Assembly (NCBI GenBank): GCA_026545225.1
Contig: CM048846.1
Span: 34,111,501-34,175,500 of the forward strand
Reading direction: 5' to 3'
Length of the DNA stretch: 64,000 nucleotides
Source: Cornus controversa
Taxonomy: Eukaryota; Streptophyta; Magnoliopsida; Cornales; Cornaceae
Shown piece by piece: positions 23,870-35,988 of this stretch. The first letter of the stretch is position 1. The number at the start of each line of letters is the position of its first letter. The notes below the pieces were generated by a model. That model was not told the origin of the DNA and searched no databases. It saw nothing but the letters and a program-made list of their open reading frames with translations. A program made the position numbers and the translations under genes.

Positions 23870-26510
23870 ATGGTCAACAACGAAGACGGAGGAGTTAACC
23901 CTGGCGACGCTGGCCGTAGGGATACAGATATATGGGCAGCGATTAACGAGCAGCGACAGGAGATTGGAGAGGTTGACGGCCACGTTATAGCAACTGATGG
24001 AGTGGTAGCCTAATCCCGACATCCCTATTGGTAACGCTTAAGCCCCCCTGCCAACAGAGTTATAGTCGAGGGAGTTGCCCTTGGCCGCCCTGGAGGTGGA
24101 CATCTGCCTAGAGCGGCGAGACACGAGCAGTTTGAAGATTTGGGTGATGAAGACTCTGATGAGGACGTTGCGGGTCACCAAGGGATTCGTCAACAAAATT
24201 GAAACCAAAATCAACCTGACCATAGAATACGCGCAGCCATACCGCTGTTCCATGGTAAATTACAGATTGAAGAATTTTTAGACTGGATTTCTGAGGTTGA
24301 GAGGTCTTTCGAGATGACTGAAGTTATAGAGGATCAACAAGTCAAGATGGTGGCATATAAGTTGAGAAGCAGAGCTGCTGTTTGGTGGGAGAAGTTATAA
24401 AATGATAGGCGACGACAAGGCAAAGCTCCTATTCGAACCTGGAGGAGAATGAAAAAACTTCTGATGAGCAGGTTTTTACCCCATATTATGAGAAATTTGT
24501 TTTCTAGAATTACCAGAATTGTGTGTAGGGTAATAGGACTGTTGCGGATTATACTGAGGAGTGGACCAGGCTGTCAGTTCGTAACAACCTAAATGAGACT
24601 GAGGGACAGCAGGTTTCCAGATACTTAGCAGGATTGAAGTCTACCATTCGAGACAAAATTGGACTGCAAGTTGTTTGGACAATGGACGAGGCAAAAAATA
24701 TGACCTTGAAAGCAGAGTTAATGGAGAAGGCATCCAATCGATTTTCCTACTACAAGAAAGACACGGCTGGGACGTCCAATGCAGTTGCAAACAGGAGCAG
24801 CTTTCCACCAGGCGATAAGCAGAATTATTAGTCTAAAACTGCTACAGATCAGACTCAAAGGGGTTCATCTTCTAGTAATAACCATGCTAGGACGCGTTCG
24901 ACAGCAGCAGCTACAAAGGAAATCCCACGGATGGCGCCAAACCCATATGCTAAAACAGGCGGTTTGAAGTGCTACAGGTGCGGCCAACCAGGCCATCGTT
25001 CGAATGAATGAGAAACTATTTGAGGTGGAGTGTGATGCTAGTGGAAATGGAATTGGAGCAGTTCTGTCATAAGAGAAGATACCAGTGGCATTTTTTAGTG
25101 AGAAACTTAGTGATGCACGCCGAAAGTGGAGTACCTATGACCAAGAATTTTATGCTATTGTCCGTGCTCTGAAGTATTGGGAGCACTATCTAATTCAGTG
25201 AGAATTTATTCTTTACACTGATCACCAAGCTTTGAAGTATCTAAATAGTCAGAGGAGTTTAAGTAATATGCATGCTCAGTGGGTGACCTATATGTAGAAG
25301 TTTCCTTATGTGTTGAAACACAAATTTGGGATTCTGAATAAGGTGGCAGATGCATTAAGTCGACGTGCGAGTTTACTAATCACTATGTAGCAAGAGATTA
25401 TTAGGTTTGAGTTCTTGAAAGAGTTGTATTCTGATGATAAAGATTTCGCTGAGGTATGGGAAAAATGTGGTCGTAAACAGACAGGGGGAGAATTCTATTT
25501 GGTCGAAGGGTACATATTCTGTGGTAACCAGTTATATATTGATTCGAGAGTTACATGGTGGAGGTTTGAGTGGTCACCTGGGGCGTGACAAGACTATCAG
25601 TGGGATAGCCGAGCGATATTACTGGCCTCAGTTGAAACGCGACATGGGTAACCTTGTTCATAAGTGTTATGTTTCTCAGACTTCTAAGGGGCAGGCTCAA
25701 AATACAGGTCTTTACATGCCTCTACCTGTACCGAATGCCATATGGGAGGATTTGTCGTTGGATTTTGTTTTGGGTCTTCCACGAACTCAGCATGGAGTAG
25801 ACTCTGTGTTTGTTGTGGTTGACAGGTTCTCCAAGATGGGACATTTTATCCCTTGTCGAAAGACATTTGATGCGTCACATGTGGCTCAACTGTTCTTTCG
25901 TGAGGTGGTCCGTTTACATGGAGTTCCTCAGTCTATAACCTCTGATAGGGATTCAAAATTTCTTAGCCATTTTTGGGTTACGTTGTGGTGGCGAATGGAT
26001 ACTACTCTAAATTTCAGTAGCACTGCGCACCCGCAGACCGACGGGCAGACTGAGAATCTGAATCGAACACTAGGGAATTTAATTCGGAGCATTTGTGGTG
26101 ATAAGCCTAAACAGTGGGATTTAGTTCTGGCACAAGCTGAATTTGCGTATAACAATGCAGTTCACACTGCTACTAGTAAATCGCCATTTGCTTTAGTGTA
26201 TCGACAGCCTCCTAAGCATGCGATAGACCTGGCACGTCTTCCCAAGGTCACTGGAACAAGTGTTGCTACCGAGAACCTGGCTGAGCAAGTTCACGATGTG
26301 CAGGCAGAAGTAAAGGCGCAGTTAGAGGAGAAGAATGCGAAGTATAAAGCTACAGCAGATGTGAAGAGACGTGAGAAATTGTTCACTGAGGGTGATCAGG
26401 TTATGGTGTTTCTGCGTAAGGAAAGGTTCTCAGTTGGTTCCTATAACTAGTTGAAGCCAAGGAAGTATGGGCCATACAAGGTGATCAAGAAGGTCAATGA
26501 CAACAACTAT
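23870..26510 (+). pseudogene. CRM-like G2 copy d: gag, then RNase H and integrase (protease and RT deleted)
   Basis: The gag ATG is at 23870 (MVNNEDGGVNPGD). The gag core is read near 24245-24500 ([22 protein letters not shown]) with several stops. The zinc knuckle ([14 protein letters not shown], about 24968-25010) is fused directly to RNase H ([15 protein letters not shown]) at about 25012, so protease and most of RT are missing. Integrase is open from 25434 to 26450 and shows [21 protein letters not shown] and [11 protein letters not shown], so Asp, Asp and Glu are all present. The zinc-binding CYVC motif reads CYVS. It ends in KKVNDNNY at 26510, where unrelated sequence follows and no 3' LTR is present. 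Confidence 0.9.
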
Positions 26511-26611
26511 TCTGATGAGAGACAACATGAGAGAGAGATTCCTGCATGTTTCCTTCTATTTTTTTCTTTTCCTCTTCTATCCCTCACAATCCACACATGA
26601 AACATACTTAA
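26511..26611. other. Short unassigned segment at a repeat/gene-cluster border
   Basis: About 100 bp of CT-rich sequence lies between the end of the G2 integrase and the start of TNL homology. I recognise nothing in it. Confidence 0.4.
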
Positions 26612-29600
26612 AGTTCTTTTTGAAAAAAAAATACAAGAAAATAGAGAAACATTCTCAAACCAGACAATAACAGAGATCAATTGGTATATTTCAATTTACA
26701 TTCACCAGATTTATACAACTGAGGTAGGCCAACACTTTCCATAAACGTGTTCATGGACCCATCAAGAGGAGTTCATATACCAATTGACCCATCAAGAGGA
26801 TTCTGAAATAGGTAATGATAGAGCCCAGACAAAATAACACTAACTATAGTTTTCTTTGATATATATAATAAGTAGAATTCATATGATGTCATATTTTTTC
26901 AGTTTATGTTAGTGTCAAAAAATGCTATATATAAGCCTGTTGAAAGTTTGTTTTTTTTTTTGTGGGATCACTACTTTTGTAAAAGACTCAACTTATGAGA
27001 GCTAGACTTAAAAATCATTTTCTTTAATAAAATAAGACCAAGTGTTATTGTAATTATTTTCTTACTGCTCTTGTAATTATTTCCTTAATTATTCATATTG
27101 TAATTATTTCCTTAGTATAGTTCACTAATTTGTGATGGTAGTACCTCTAGTATACTCCTCTAATAGGAGTTCAAGTCATCACCCAAGATCAAGACATATG
27201 AGATCGAGTTCATGCCCTTCTAGATAAAAACTTATTGGATGCCTAGAGATAACGACAATGTAGCACTCTAATCCAATGGTGACTAATTATTTTCTATTTG
27301 GTACAAGATAAATGGTGAGTATTTATTTGATGTGAGCACTACATTGTTTGTACTATCCAATAATTTTCTCTTCGGAAACCAATTAGCAGTTTTCCCGACT
27401 TTTATGCAATCTTTGAGATCAATAACTTTTAACTATTCAACAAAATTTTATAACAAATAACTAATAAAACAAAATATCATCTGTTAACATGAAAAATTAA
27501 ATCACGACAATTAAAATTTTGAACTTCAAATAACAAACATTACCTCCATCATGCCGTGAAACTCAACCTCAACAACATTTCCACACCCTGTGAGATACAA
27601 TTCTTCCAAACATGACAACTCATTAAAATGGAGGGTTTCAACCAAATATTTGCATCTATTGAGATTAATGACTTTCAAATTCCTGTGAAACTGTTAAAAT
27701 GGATAAGTAATTAATGAAACAAATAAGCTCCATCAACTCGACAAAATTATTCCTACAAAAGATCGTATATATATATATAGTGTGTACAATAATAGTCTTA
27801 CCGTTTTGTACCACCAGGCCACTAGCCTCGATGGTCTCACTTCTCTTTCCCAAATGGAAGGTTCAGAGTTTGATTACTACATGGGTGTGCTGTAAGTGTG
27901 TGTATTTGTTTAACTTTTGAGAAAAAAAAAAGAAACTTACATTTTCACACAAAGGAATTTGTTTGATGTGACTAGACTGTAATTCAAGTCGAACAAGACT
28001 TTTTGGAAGCAGAGGCAAACATTCTCCAGGGTAACCCTTCCATTAAAAAACCTTAACTATTTTGGAAGAAACTCAGGACATCCAATAAGCTTCACATCAT
28101 TACTAATTATGAGTATTCTTAGCTTCTTCATCATTAAGAGAACATCGAGGTTTACATTCAACCCTTCCTCACCGACTTCTGTTAGCATAATGCCTTCAAT
28201 ATTTTTTGGCACCTAATAACCAATAACACAATATAAGTGTACCACACAAAATCAAAACCTAGTTGAAAAAATACAAAAAATTAAAGTTGTTTACATGAAC
28301 AAGATAAAATGAGATTTCATTTCAATCACAACTTTCACCTGGAAAAAAAGTAATATATATGCGGTTAACACATACCGTATATCCATCAAATACTTCACAA
28401 ATGTCCTCGTATAACCACAACCTGCTGCGCTTTGCAGGATCTTTAGATTCTTGACGAACAATTTCTCGATCCATTTCTTATATCAAATCATGCATCAAGA
28501 ACGTGTTACATTCTGATAGAGTGACGAGGGACCTCTCAATTAGAACCTTAATTCTAGGCTCTGACAGAGATTTACAACTCTCGAAAGAATCCATTGCGAT
28601 GTTTATGTCATATCCTTTGAAGAACATGCAATGTCGAGGAATATAGACATCTCATCTTCAGGTAGGCCATTAAAACTTATCTTTAGAACATCTTGAACTC
28701 CTTTGGGAGGGTTCCTCATCAATTTATCCAATTCACTTTCCCAATGTGCTTTGCTTCTCTAACATAAATGAGATCCCAGAACTTGAAGAGCTAATGGAAG
28801 GTTTTGGGCATCATCTTTTACACAGTTTGAGAGATCTAGAAATTCTGCTTCAGGACACTTCTTCTTGAATGCATGCAAACTAAAAAGTTCAAGCACTTCA
28901 TTGTCATCTAATAGCTTAGCCTCACATATTTTAGCATCACACTTTTCCTAGTTGTTATGATGATCCTACTTCCCGAACCAAACCAATTATCTCTTATTCC
29001 AACTAAATCTAATAATTGGTTGTCATCATCGTCAAGAACTATAAGAATCTTTTTGTTGTGAAGTTTTTTCTTTATCTCATTGACTCCCTGGCAAGGATTT
29101 AATATCTTTACATTACTATTCATTGGGATCACTCTCAGAAGTTCTTTTTGCAGTTTAGCTACAGTACGTTCTGTTGTTGAATTTTCTCTCACATTTTCAA
29201 GAAAACAAATTCCTTCAAATTTATTTTTTATTTGGTTGAAAACTGCTATCGCAACTGTTGTCTTGCCTATTCCTCTAGTTCCCCAAATCCCAGCGAAGGG
29301 TTTATCATTCCATGTTTTATTCAACAACATGATTAATTTGTTGGCTCGAGAATCAATACCCACTTCATACTCAACAACCTTGAACAGCTGGGGCTCCAAA
29401 TTACTTGAAATGTGTTGATCAATTTGTTTGATAAAATCACCCCAATGCCTATAAAGTATAAAGCACATTAGAATCTAGTGTGATAGGCTGTACAAAAATA
29501 TATATATAAAAAGGTTAAATAAGTATGGTGAAAATATAATTTTATTCATCATAAATTATCTATAGGCAAAAATATAATTAACAAACATTTTTATTTTGTG

Positions 29601-29890
29601 GGTGAATTAATTAACAATGATTTGCTCGTACTAGAAATAGAATATAACAGTCGAAAATGCTAGCATCCATTTGATAGGTATAAATATAAATAGAAGTAAA
29701 CACATTACTAACAGAAGCCATGACTCCCTTTACACAACTTTCTGGCCTACTCAGAATGTCAACGTATTTGATCAATAGGCATTCTAATTATATGAGGAAT
29801 TAATATGTATTGTATTAAGTAGTTAAATATTGATAGTTAAAAAAGTTGACGTTTAGCCGTTAGCACAAATAAAAAATGAAAGTATACTAG
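26612..29890 (-). pseudogene. TNL unit 1: degraded NBS-LRR fragment without TIR or C-terminal exons
   Basis: It is collinear with 44855-47990 plus part of 49790-49960. Exons by comparison: NBS 29448-28376, LRR1 28212-27941, LRR2 27690-27544. The P-loop reads GIWGTRGIGKTT and the kinase-2 motif IVLDDDDNQ, six bases shorter than in unit 2. After GSGSRIIITTRK a 16-base deletion shifts the frame. Further lesions are TAG in the HLCQRS motif (near 28760), loss of one A in the ACFFKG motif (near 28635) and TAA in MHDLIQEM (near 28480). The 3' end stops in the intron before the main LRR exon, and the TIR exon is gone. These NBS-LRR proteins normally sense pathogen effectors; this copy is a relic. Confidence 0.92.
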
Positions 29891-31480
29891 TAGTTGTGAG
29901 TTGCGCGGTGCGGAAGCGGTTGCGAAAAGTATTTTAGAACCTAGAGGGGGATGAATATAATCACTTGCTCGTTTGCTTAATTTTTAATTAATTCAATTTT
30001 AAGTTCAATTAACCAAACAATCAAAGCAAGTAAATAACTTAAAGTGCAAGTAAAGAAAAGAATGCACCAGATACACGTGGAGACCCAAGGCGGGAAAAAT
30101 CACGGAGGGAGGCGGAAAGCCTCAGGAAACCAATCCACTATGATAAAGCAGAGTACAACAGATTCTGTCTCAGTCTCACAGCCCTCTTCCAACACACAAA
30201 TATTTATAAAATTTAGAAATTCATCTAATAAATCCATGTGTGTGTGTGCAATCCAACTTCATCAAAAAATTAATCAAATTCCTTTGATCCATCTTCTAAA
30301 ACATATTGGATAATAAGCAAATATAACTACACATGATTAAATCTTTTTTTTCATTGAATTTCAATATTATTTTTTATTTCTAAGACGGTGGCTTTCACGC
30401 TTGTGGGCAGCCAACTATTTTACTCAAAACAACTCTTTAAATTTTTAAAGATATCTCATTGGAGATTTACATTGTAGTGGAAGCAACGAACACATCCCGA
30501 AGGTAGCCTTTTCCTTTTGTCTTAGATATTCAACAAATTTTCATTTTTTTTTTCATGCTGAATAAAAACACTTTTTTTTTCATCATTTTTTCATTGATTA
30601 TTTAAGCTTTCAATACTACTCATACAATATATTCTAGACAACTTCACATTAGTTTTCAATCAATTCTCTCAGAGTTGGACTAGTGCACAAATTGTATGGA
30701 CTTAGAAAATTTACCTTTAAAAAAAAAAAAATACAACATATTGGTTATCAATGTTTTTATCATAAAATCAAGTACTTCATTTATTGACAAACTGAGTGTC
30801 CCAATTATTTTTGATATGTGGGTGTATGGATATCACAAAAAATAAAAAAAAATAAAAAATTTCCCAGGCTCCTTCATGAAACCAACCCAATTAAATACAC
30901 AGTTCAGATATTTTTGATCAATTAGAAAGAGAGAGAATGTACATGCCAAATATTGAAAGGACATTAAAGAAAGTGATTTTTTTTTAAGAAAAGTCCATTA
31001 TAGTCATTTCACGTAATGACTAATTAACTACAATTGAAATTGTAATAGTTTCCTAAAATAATGGTTTTAACCAAATAGCCGTAGGATTAGATCGGAAGAC
31101 TAGAGTTACAAGTATGTAAGCTACTCCCTACTCACCAAGGAGTAGTTGAACACTATTGTATATATATATATATATATGCACATATAACTTGCTAGGAATA
31201 CAAGATTTTGAATATCACTTTTATTACCCCACTTATGTTAAATGTCATGCATCCATTACTTGGAAAATCTGTAATTTTTGGTTTTTAACCCATTAGATTT
31301 TACCTAAGCAGTTTCTTAGAGAATAATTCTCTTTGTTATTATGTGTTATGTGGTGAGGTATATATATGGGATACTTTATTCTTTTGGTGCATGAATTTGT
31401 GTGAGTACACATCTTAAATCAAAAAGATACTCAAGGTATACTTTCTTTTATGATGTTGATAAGGTGACAGCATGAGAAGC
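29891..31480. other. AT-rich intergenic stretch
   Basis: No supported gene. A motif at about 29932-29958 (AACCTAGAGGGGGATGAATA) resembles sequence seen near ends of plant retroelements, but I cannot classify it. A (TA) run lies at 31159-31177, and T-runs and A-runs occur at 30337-30360, 30545-30590 and 30718-30735. The 89-residue ORF at 30044 has no family features. Confidence 0.45.
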
Positions 31481-32671
31481 TTGTAGTGATAGATACTTGA
31501 AAATTTTGCTAGAATTAAATAAAAAGAAATGAAGATATGTATATTGTGAGTTTATTAGCATGTATATTGCTTAGGAATTGATTTGGTTGATGGGGTTGTG
31601 CCAGAAAAATTTAGGGGAAAATGACCCTATACTTGGCCAAGTGGTGTTAGATTCCATCTGGTCAGTAGCCCATAAAACTGGCAATGCTATGTGGCTTGTC
31701 CTTAAACAAGTGCATGAAATTCACGTGACTTACCTCGTGTGAGTGCGCGGAATCTACGTGACTTACTTTTGTAAGTGCACGAAATCTACGTGATTTACCT
31801 TAGTAAATGCACGGAACTACGAACAACGCCCAAAATTATATACTTGAATTGTGGTTTATATTTTATTAAAAATGATGGAATAAAATATGATTAATTTCTT
31901 GAATATTGGAGTTGAAATTCGGTTGGTCTGTTATTGCCTTATCACATGACTTTAACTATAACTATAAATTGATGCTATTATTTTACTACTTGCTAGCATG
32001 TTGTATAATCATGTATGTCTGCATGTTGTAGCATCTCATGAATTACTCCTTTATTTAGTTGGAATACCATCTATTGAGCTTTTTCTAAAAAGCTCACCAC
32101 ACCCCCCCCCCCTGATTTTGCAAATGCGAGAGTTGGTGCCAGCAAGTAGATAGCCTAGTGTGAGGACGTCCTGCTATGTTTTGATGGAGATCTAGCTATT
32201 TTATGTTATCTTAGCCTTTCCTATTAAAATGTAATAAATTAAATACATTGTCTTATCTTTGACTTGATTGGATGTTTCAATTAAACATTGAGGTTTCGTA
32301 TTAGCGTTTGAGCTACAATGGACATTATTAATTTGTTTGACTTGATCTGAATTAATTCATTTGAGTGGGATTTATTTATCGATTTGTTTCATTTCCTTTC
32401 CTTAAAAAAAACATTTCCTTTATCCTCTTAAATTTTGAAAATGTGTAATTTATTCATTTTAACTCCGATTTGGAAAAAAAATTGATTCTCTTGAAATTCT
32501 CTTTCCAATAAAATTATTTTTATCTAAAGATTTCAAATTTTTTGAGTCTAATTACATTAATTTAGAAAAAAAATCTTTTTCTCTTCCCATTGATTAAGTT
32601 CTTGGCATCAGATTTTGAATTGGTTTTCTTTCACTTTATCACAAACTGAATTTGAAAATTGGGGTGTGACA
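31480..32671 (+). mobile_element. 5' LTR, 3' portion, of a Tekay-type gypsy element
   Basis: The end is fixed by GGGGTGTGACA at 32671, followed by AAT and a tRNA-Met primer site. The part near 32060-32180 (TATTGAGCTTTT, AAGCTCACCAC, a run of 11 C at 32102-32112, then GTGAGGACGTCC) matches the layout I know from Tekay/Del LTRs. The start is uncertain: nothing here matches the beginning of the 3' LTR at 38901, so this LTR seems to have lost its 5' part. Confidence 0.65.
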
Positions 32672-32674
32672 AAT

Positions 32675-32686
32675 TGGTATCAGAGC
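32675..32686 (+). promoter_or_regulatory. Primer-binding site, tRNA-Met type (Tekay element)
   Basis: TGGTATCAGAGC, complementary to initiator tRNA-Met, begins three bases after the LTR end. Confidence 0.93.
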
Positions 32687-32914
32687 CATAGGTTCGAACA
32701 CCTTAGGATGCAGGTAAAGGTTTGAAGCATGTGATAGTTGAGGGTATGTGTTTAATTTATCATTGCATTATATTTCATGAACCGTGCTGTGTGTTATGTG
32801 GAATATGTGAACATGTTATATGCTAAGTGATGAACCTAACTTATTCTGTGCAATAGGCTTATAAACTAACATTATAGTTGTGGTTGGACAATTTCATTGT
32901 GATCTTATAAAGTT

Positions 32915-34014
32915 ATGTTGCCACGTAGAGGTAGAGGGAGAGCAGCCCAGGCATCGCAGATACCCATTGATGGTGCACAGCTTATGAGAGATATAGCGGT
33001 AACCATACAAAAAATTTCTCGGGCTACTCACAGTGAGGCCCAAAATCAAGCTAGGGGCCTAGCAAATAGGGTGATAGTGGCACTGTAGGCGTTTAAGAAG
33101 TTGAGTCCCCCTACATTTCCTAGTGGATCAGAATTGATGGCGGCTGAGAGTTGGTTAAAAAAATTAAAAAGGGGCTTAATGTGCTACAAATTGAGGCAGA
33201 TTTGAGAGTCACTATTGCCTCATACCACTTCTTAAGAGATGCAGCTCAATGGTGGGAGCTGATTGAGGGTACCCGCGATGTTACTACCAAGGAGGAGTTC
33301 TTGTGTTTGGAACCACATGACAGTGATCTAGTATGAGGCAAAGTTCACGTTATTGTCCTGCTTTGCATTAGAGTTGGTAGCAATTGAAGATAAGAAGTCC
33401 GCATGGTTTGAGAGGGGATTCAGTGAGGCTATCAGGAGTAAGATTATACCTTTGAAATTTTGTGTCTACTCAGAGGTCGTTGAGAGAGCTATGATTATTG
33501 AGAAGAGTTTAGAGAGAACTAGAAGGTTCTGGGAATCCAAGTCTCGACCTAAAAGCTCTAGTTTGTAAACTGAGAGTCGCCCTATGAAGAAGTAACGAGG
33601 AAGTACTTCATATTTTTGGGGCAACGGCAAGTACAGTTGACATCACCAATTTTTATGTCTAGGAGATCTTCATTGGAATAGGTCGTGTGCAACTATTGTC
33701 GCCAGTTGGGACATTACCGATCTGAGTGCCCATAACTACACCCCACGCAGGGCAAAGATCAGAGAGTTTGTTATGGTTGTGGCCATCTAGATCATATAAT
33801 GAGGCATTGCCCACAGACGCAAGACACTCGAAGTGCAATGGGGTCACATGTGCATCTTATACGGTTTACACCAGCTCAGTCAAGTCATAGGACACCACAA
33901 CCTATACCCTTTGTTCAGAGTTCTAGACCTATAAGGGGAACTACTACTGGGTTTTTGGGTCATCTTTCAGGCTCTCAGGGAAGAGGCCAACAGGGCCATA
34001 ACATTCAGGGTTGA
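32915..34014 (+). pseudogene. Tekay-type gag with two zinc knuckles
   Basis: ATG at 32915 starts MLPRRGRGRAAQASQIP, a basic N-terminus. TAG interrupts at about 33087 (VIVAL then stop). The gag core (KKLSPPTFPSGSELM, FLRDAAQWWELIEG) changes frame at the A-run near 33160. The next frame (CFALELVAIEDKKSAWFERGF, SEAIRSKIIPL) belongs to the gag C-terminal half. Two CX2CX4HX4C knuckles are seen: CNYCRQLGHYRSEC at 33688-33729 and CYGCGHLDHIMRHC at about 33770-33811. Gag would coat the element's RNA. Several frameshifts and stops make it non-functional. Confidence 0.88.
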
Positions 34015-34056
34015 GCTTATGTAGTTGTCCCCATAGAGACTCTAGCGGGTCTATCA

Positions 34057-34546
34057 GTGGTTCGAGGTACATTCTTATTGTTCAGTTCTTGGGCTAGAGT
34101 ACTAGTAGATTCAGGTGCATCTCATTCATTCATTTCATCTGCCTTTACATTTGCTTTAGGTTTGGATGTGGAGCCTCTAAAGTTTATCTTGAGTGTGGAC
34201 ACACCAGTTGGAGGTACAATTACTCTTGGTAGAGTTTGTCGATCCTGTGAGTTAGAAGTCATAGGTCGTCGACTAATATTTGATTTTACTCTCCTAGATA
34301 TGACTACTTTTGATGTTATATTGGGGATGGGCTGGTTATCTACTTTTTGGGCCACCATTGATTGTTATCGGAGGAAAGTGATAGTGTGCACACCAGAGGG
34401 AGATCATTTTTATTTTTTAGGGGAGCGAGGTGACACATATGCCTCATCTTTACATGATCTCGGTGATTGAAGGAGTCATAGCTTTTTCTTGGCTAATCTA
34501 TTAGCTGAGGAAGGAGAATTGATATCGGGAGAATTGCGATTAGTAG
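34057..34546 (+). pseudogene. Tekay-type protease and pre-RT linker, cut by a solo LTR
   Basis: The protease active site reads VLVDSGASHSFISSAF (about 34090-34137), with DSG kept, and the C-terminal motif is FDVILGMGWLS. TGA lies at about 34468. The linker (LLAEEGELISGELRLVV) runs until 34546, where an LTR interrupts; pol resumes at 35984-35989 ([12 protein letters not shown]). Without the insertion this linker and the RT would be continuous. Confidence 0.9.
34542..34546 (+). repeat. Target site duplication AGTAG, left copy
   Basis: AGTAG immediately left of the solo LTR is repeated exactly at 35984-35988. Confidence 0.9.
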
Positions 34547-35983
34547 TGATTCGTGTGTGAGTGTGACTCAAAAAGTATATCAATTAAAAATTATCACACT
34601 TCGCAATAGAACGAATTCCTTGCATAATAGGGCTATCGAAAGGAAGGGGTGTCGAACCTCAAGGACTATGGTCTGACTGAGTTGAATTGTTAGGACTAAT
34701 TCTAATTAAATTTAAAAGAAATAAATTCTGATTTTTAATTCTAAATTAACTAATGAAGCAATTGAACAAAAGCAAGAAAAACTAAGGAGTGTAGAGAATA
34801 TAAGATAAGTCTAGGGTAATTGATTTCACCACTAACTTCACAATCAATGGTCAATTGAACTAACTATGGGGCATCATATCATGCATAAGTGGTGTCGGTG
34901 GCTACAAGCTCACCTTCATCCGTCAAGAAGATAACATATGATTAAGGCTAAGTCATGGACTATCTTCGATTGGTATGGGTCATCTGCCTAACTACTCTAA
35001 TCTAGGGTGCAGTATGGTTCATCTTCTCTAGGCATAATCCATCAAAGCTTTTAATGATATATTCAGTGAAAACCATTATGTAATAATCACTCTCATGATC
35101 ACAGAAAATAAGAGAGATTGAGTTCAATAACAACAACTAAATATTTAAGACAAGATAAGAAATCATTGAAACTGAATTTATAAGACTTTTATTGCTCAAT
35201 TCTATAATAAGAATCCTCTAAATTACACAATCTATGAATGAATACAAAAATCCCCAATAATTAGAACAATCAAACCAGTGATGTTTAGTTAGGGCTCCAT
35301 CAAAACCCTGGTGGCTGAACTAGCCGCTCATGATACGCCTTGTTCTCCAATGATTCTCCATTCCAAAAGCTCTTCAAAGCTGCTGCCAAAGCCTCCTCAA
35401 TACAGCCCTAATTCATCACTATTAATATCCAAGAGAATACATCAAAGTCCTAATCCAATTAGGAATTAATTAGGTTTTCCCGCAGCACTAATCAGGTGGG
35501 TTTTTTCTGCTGACTTCGGCCCAACTTTTGACCCACTAGATGTCCGATTCACAGAATTTTCGTGAAATACAAAAGTATGCAGAATCAAATTTCGTTCAAC
35601 CCTACGCGAGAATTAAGTCGATTTGAGACTCAGAAATAACACTTCTAGTCCGTTTTCCAAAATGGGATTAAGACTGTATTATGCGCAGATTTGGGCTTCA
35701 GGCCCGAAACCTTCTTAAGTAGTTGTAATTCTCTTGGACCTCTTTCATGGGCTGATTTGAGTTGAAATATATATTTGAATGGATCCCTTTGATGTAGGCT
35801 TCATCTAACCATCTTGCATGTTATCTTTAAAAGCCTAAAATCACGGTTTTAACTGAAATAATCATTAAGGCCCTGAAAATATAGAAAATACTAAAACAAA
35901 GTAAAATCACAAAATAATCTATCACTAAGAGAATAAAATACATAAGTTAAGAGGCTAGAATGCATAACATTCAACGCCGATCA
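34547..35983 (-). mobile_element. Complete solo LTR, family I (copy D, 1437 bp)
   Basis: On the - strand it runs from TGATCGGCGTTGAATGTTATGC (35983) to CACACACGAATCA (34547). No primer site, coding sequence or second LTR is attached, and a perfect 5-bp duplication (AGTAG) flanks it. It is therefore a solo LTR left by recombination after an Athila-type insertion. It is the only full-length family I LTR in the window and defines its ends. The small ORFs inside are not genes. Confidence 0.95.
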
Positions 35984-35988
35984 AGTAG
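35984..35988 (+). repeat. Target site duplication AGTAG, right copy
   Basis: Matches 34542-34546 exactly and lies directly after the LTR. Confidence 0.9.

Noticed and set aside
30044..30313. 89-residue ORF
   Set aside because: No family features and no homologous reading in the window; it lies in AT-rich unclassified sequence.
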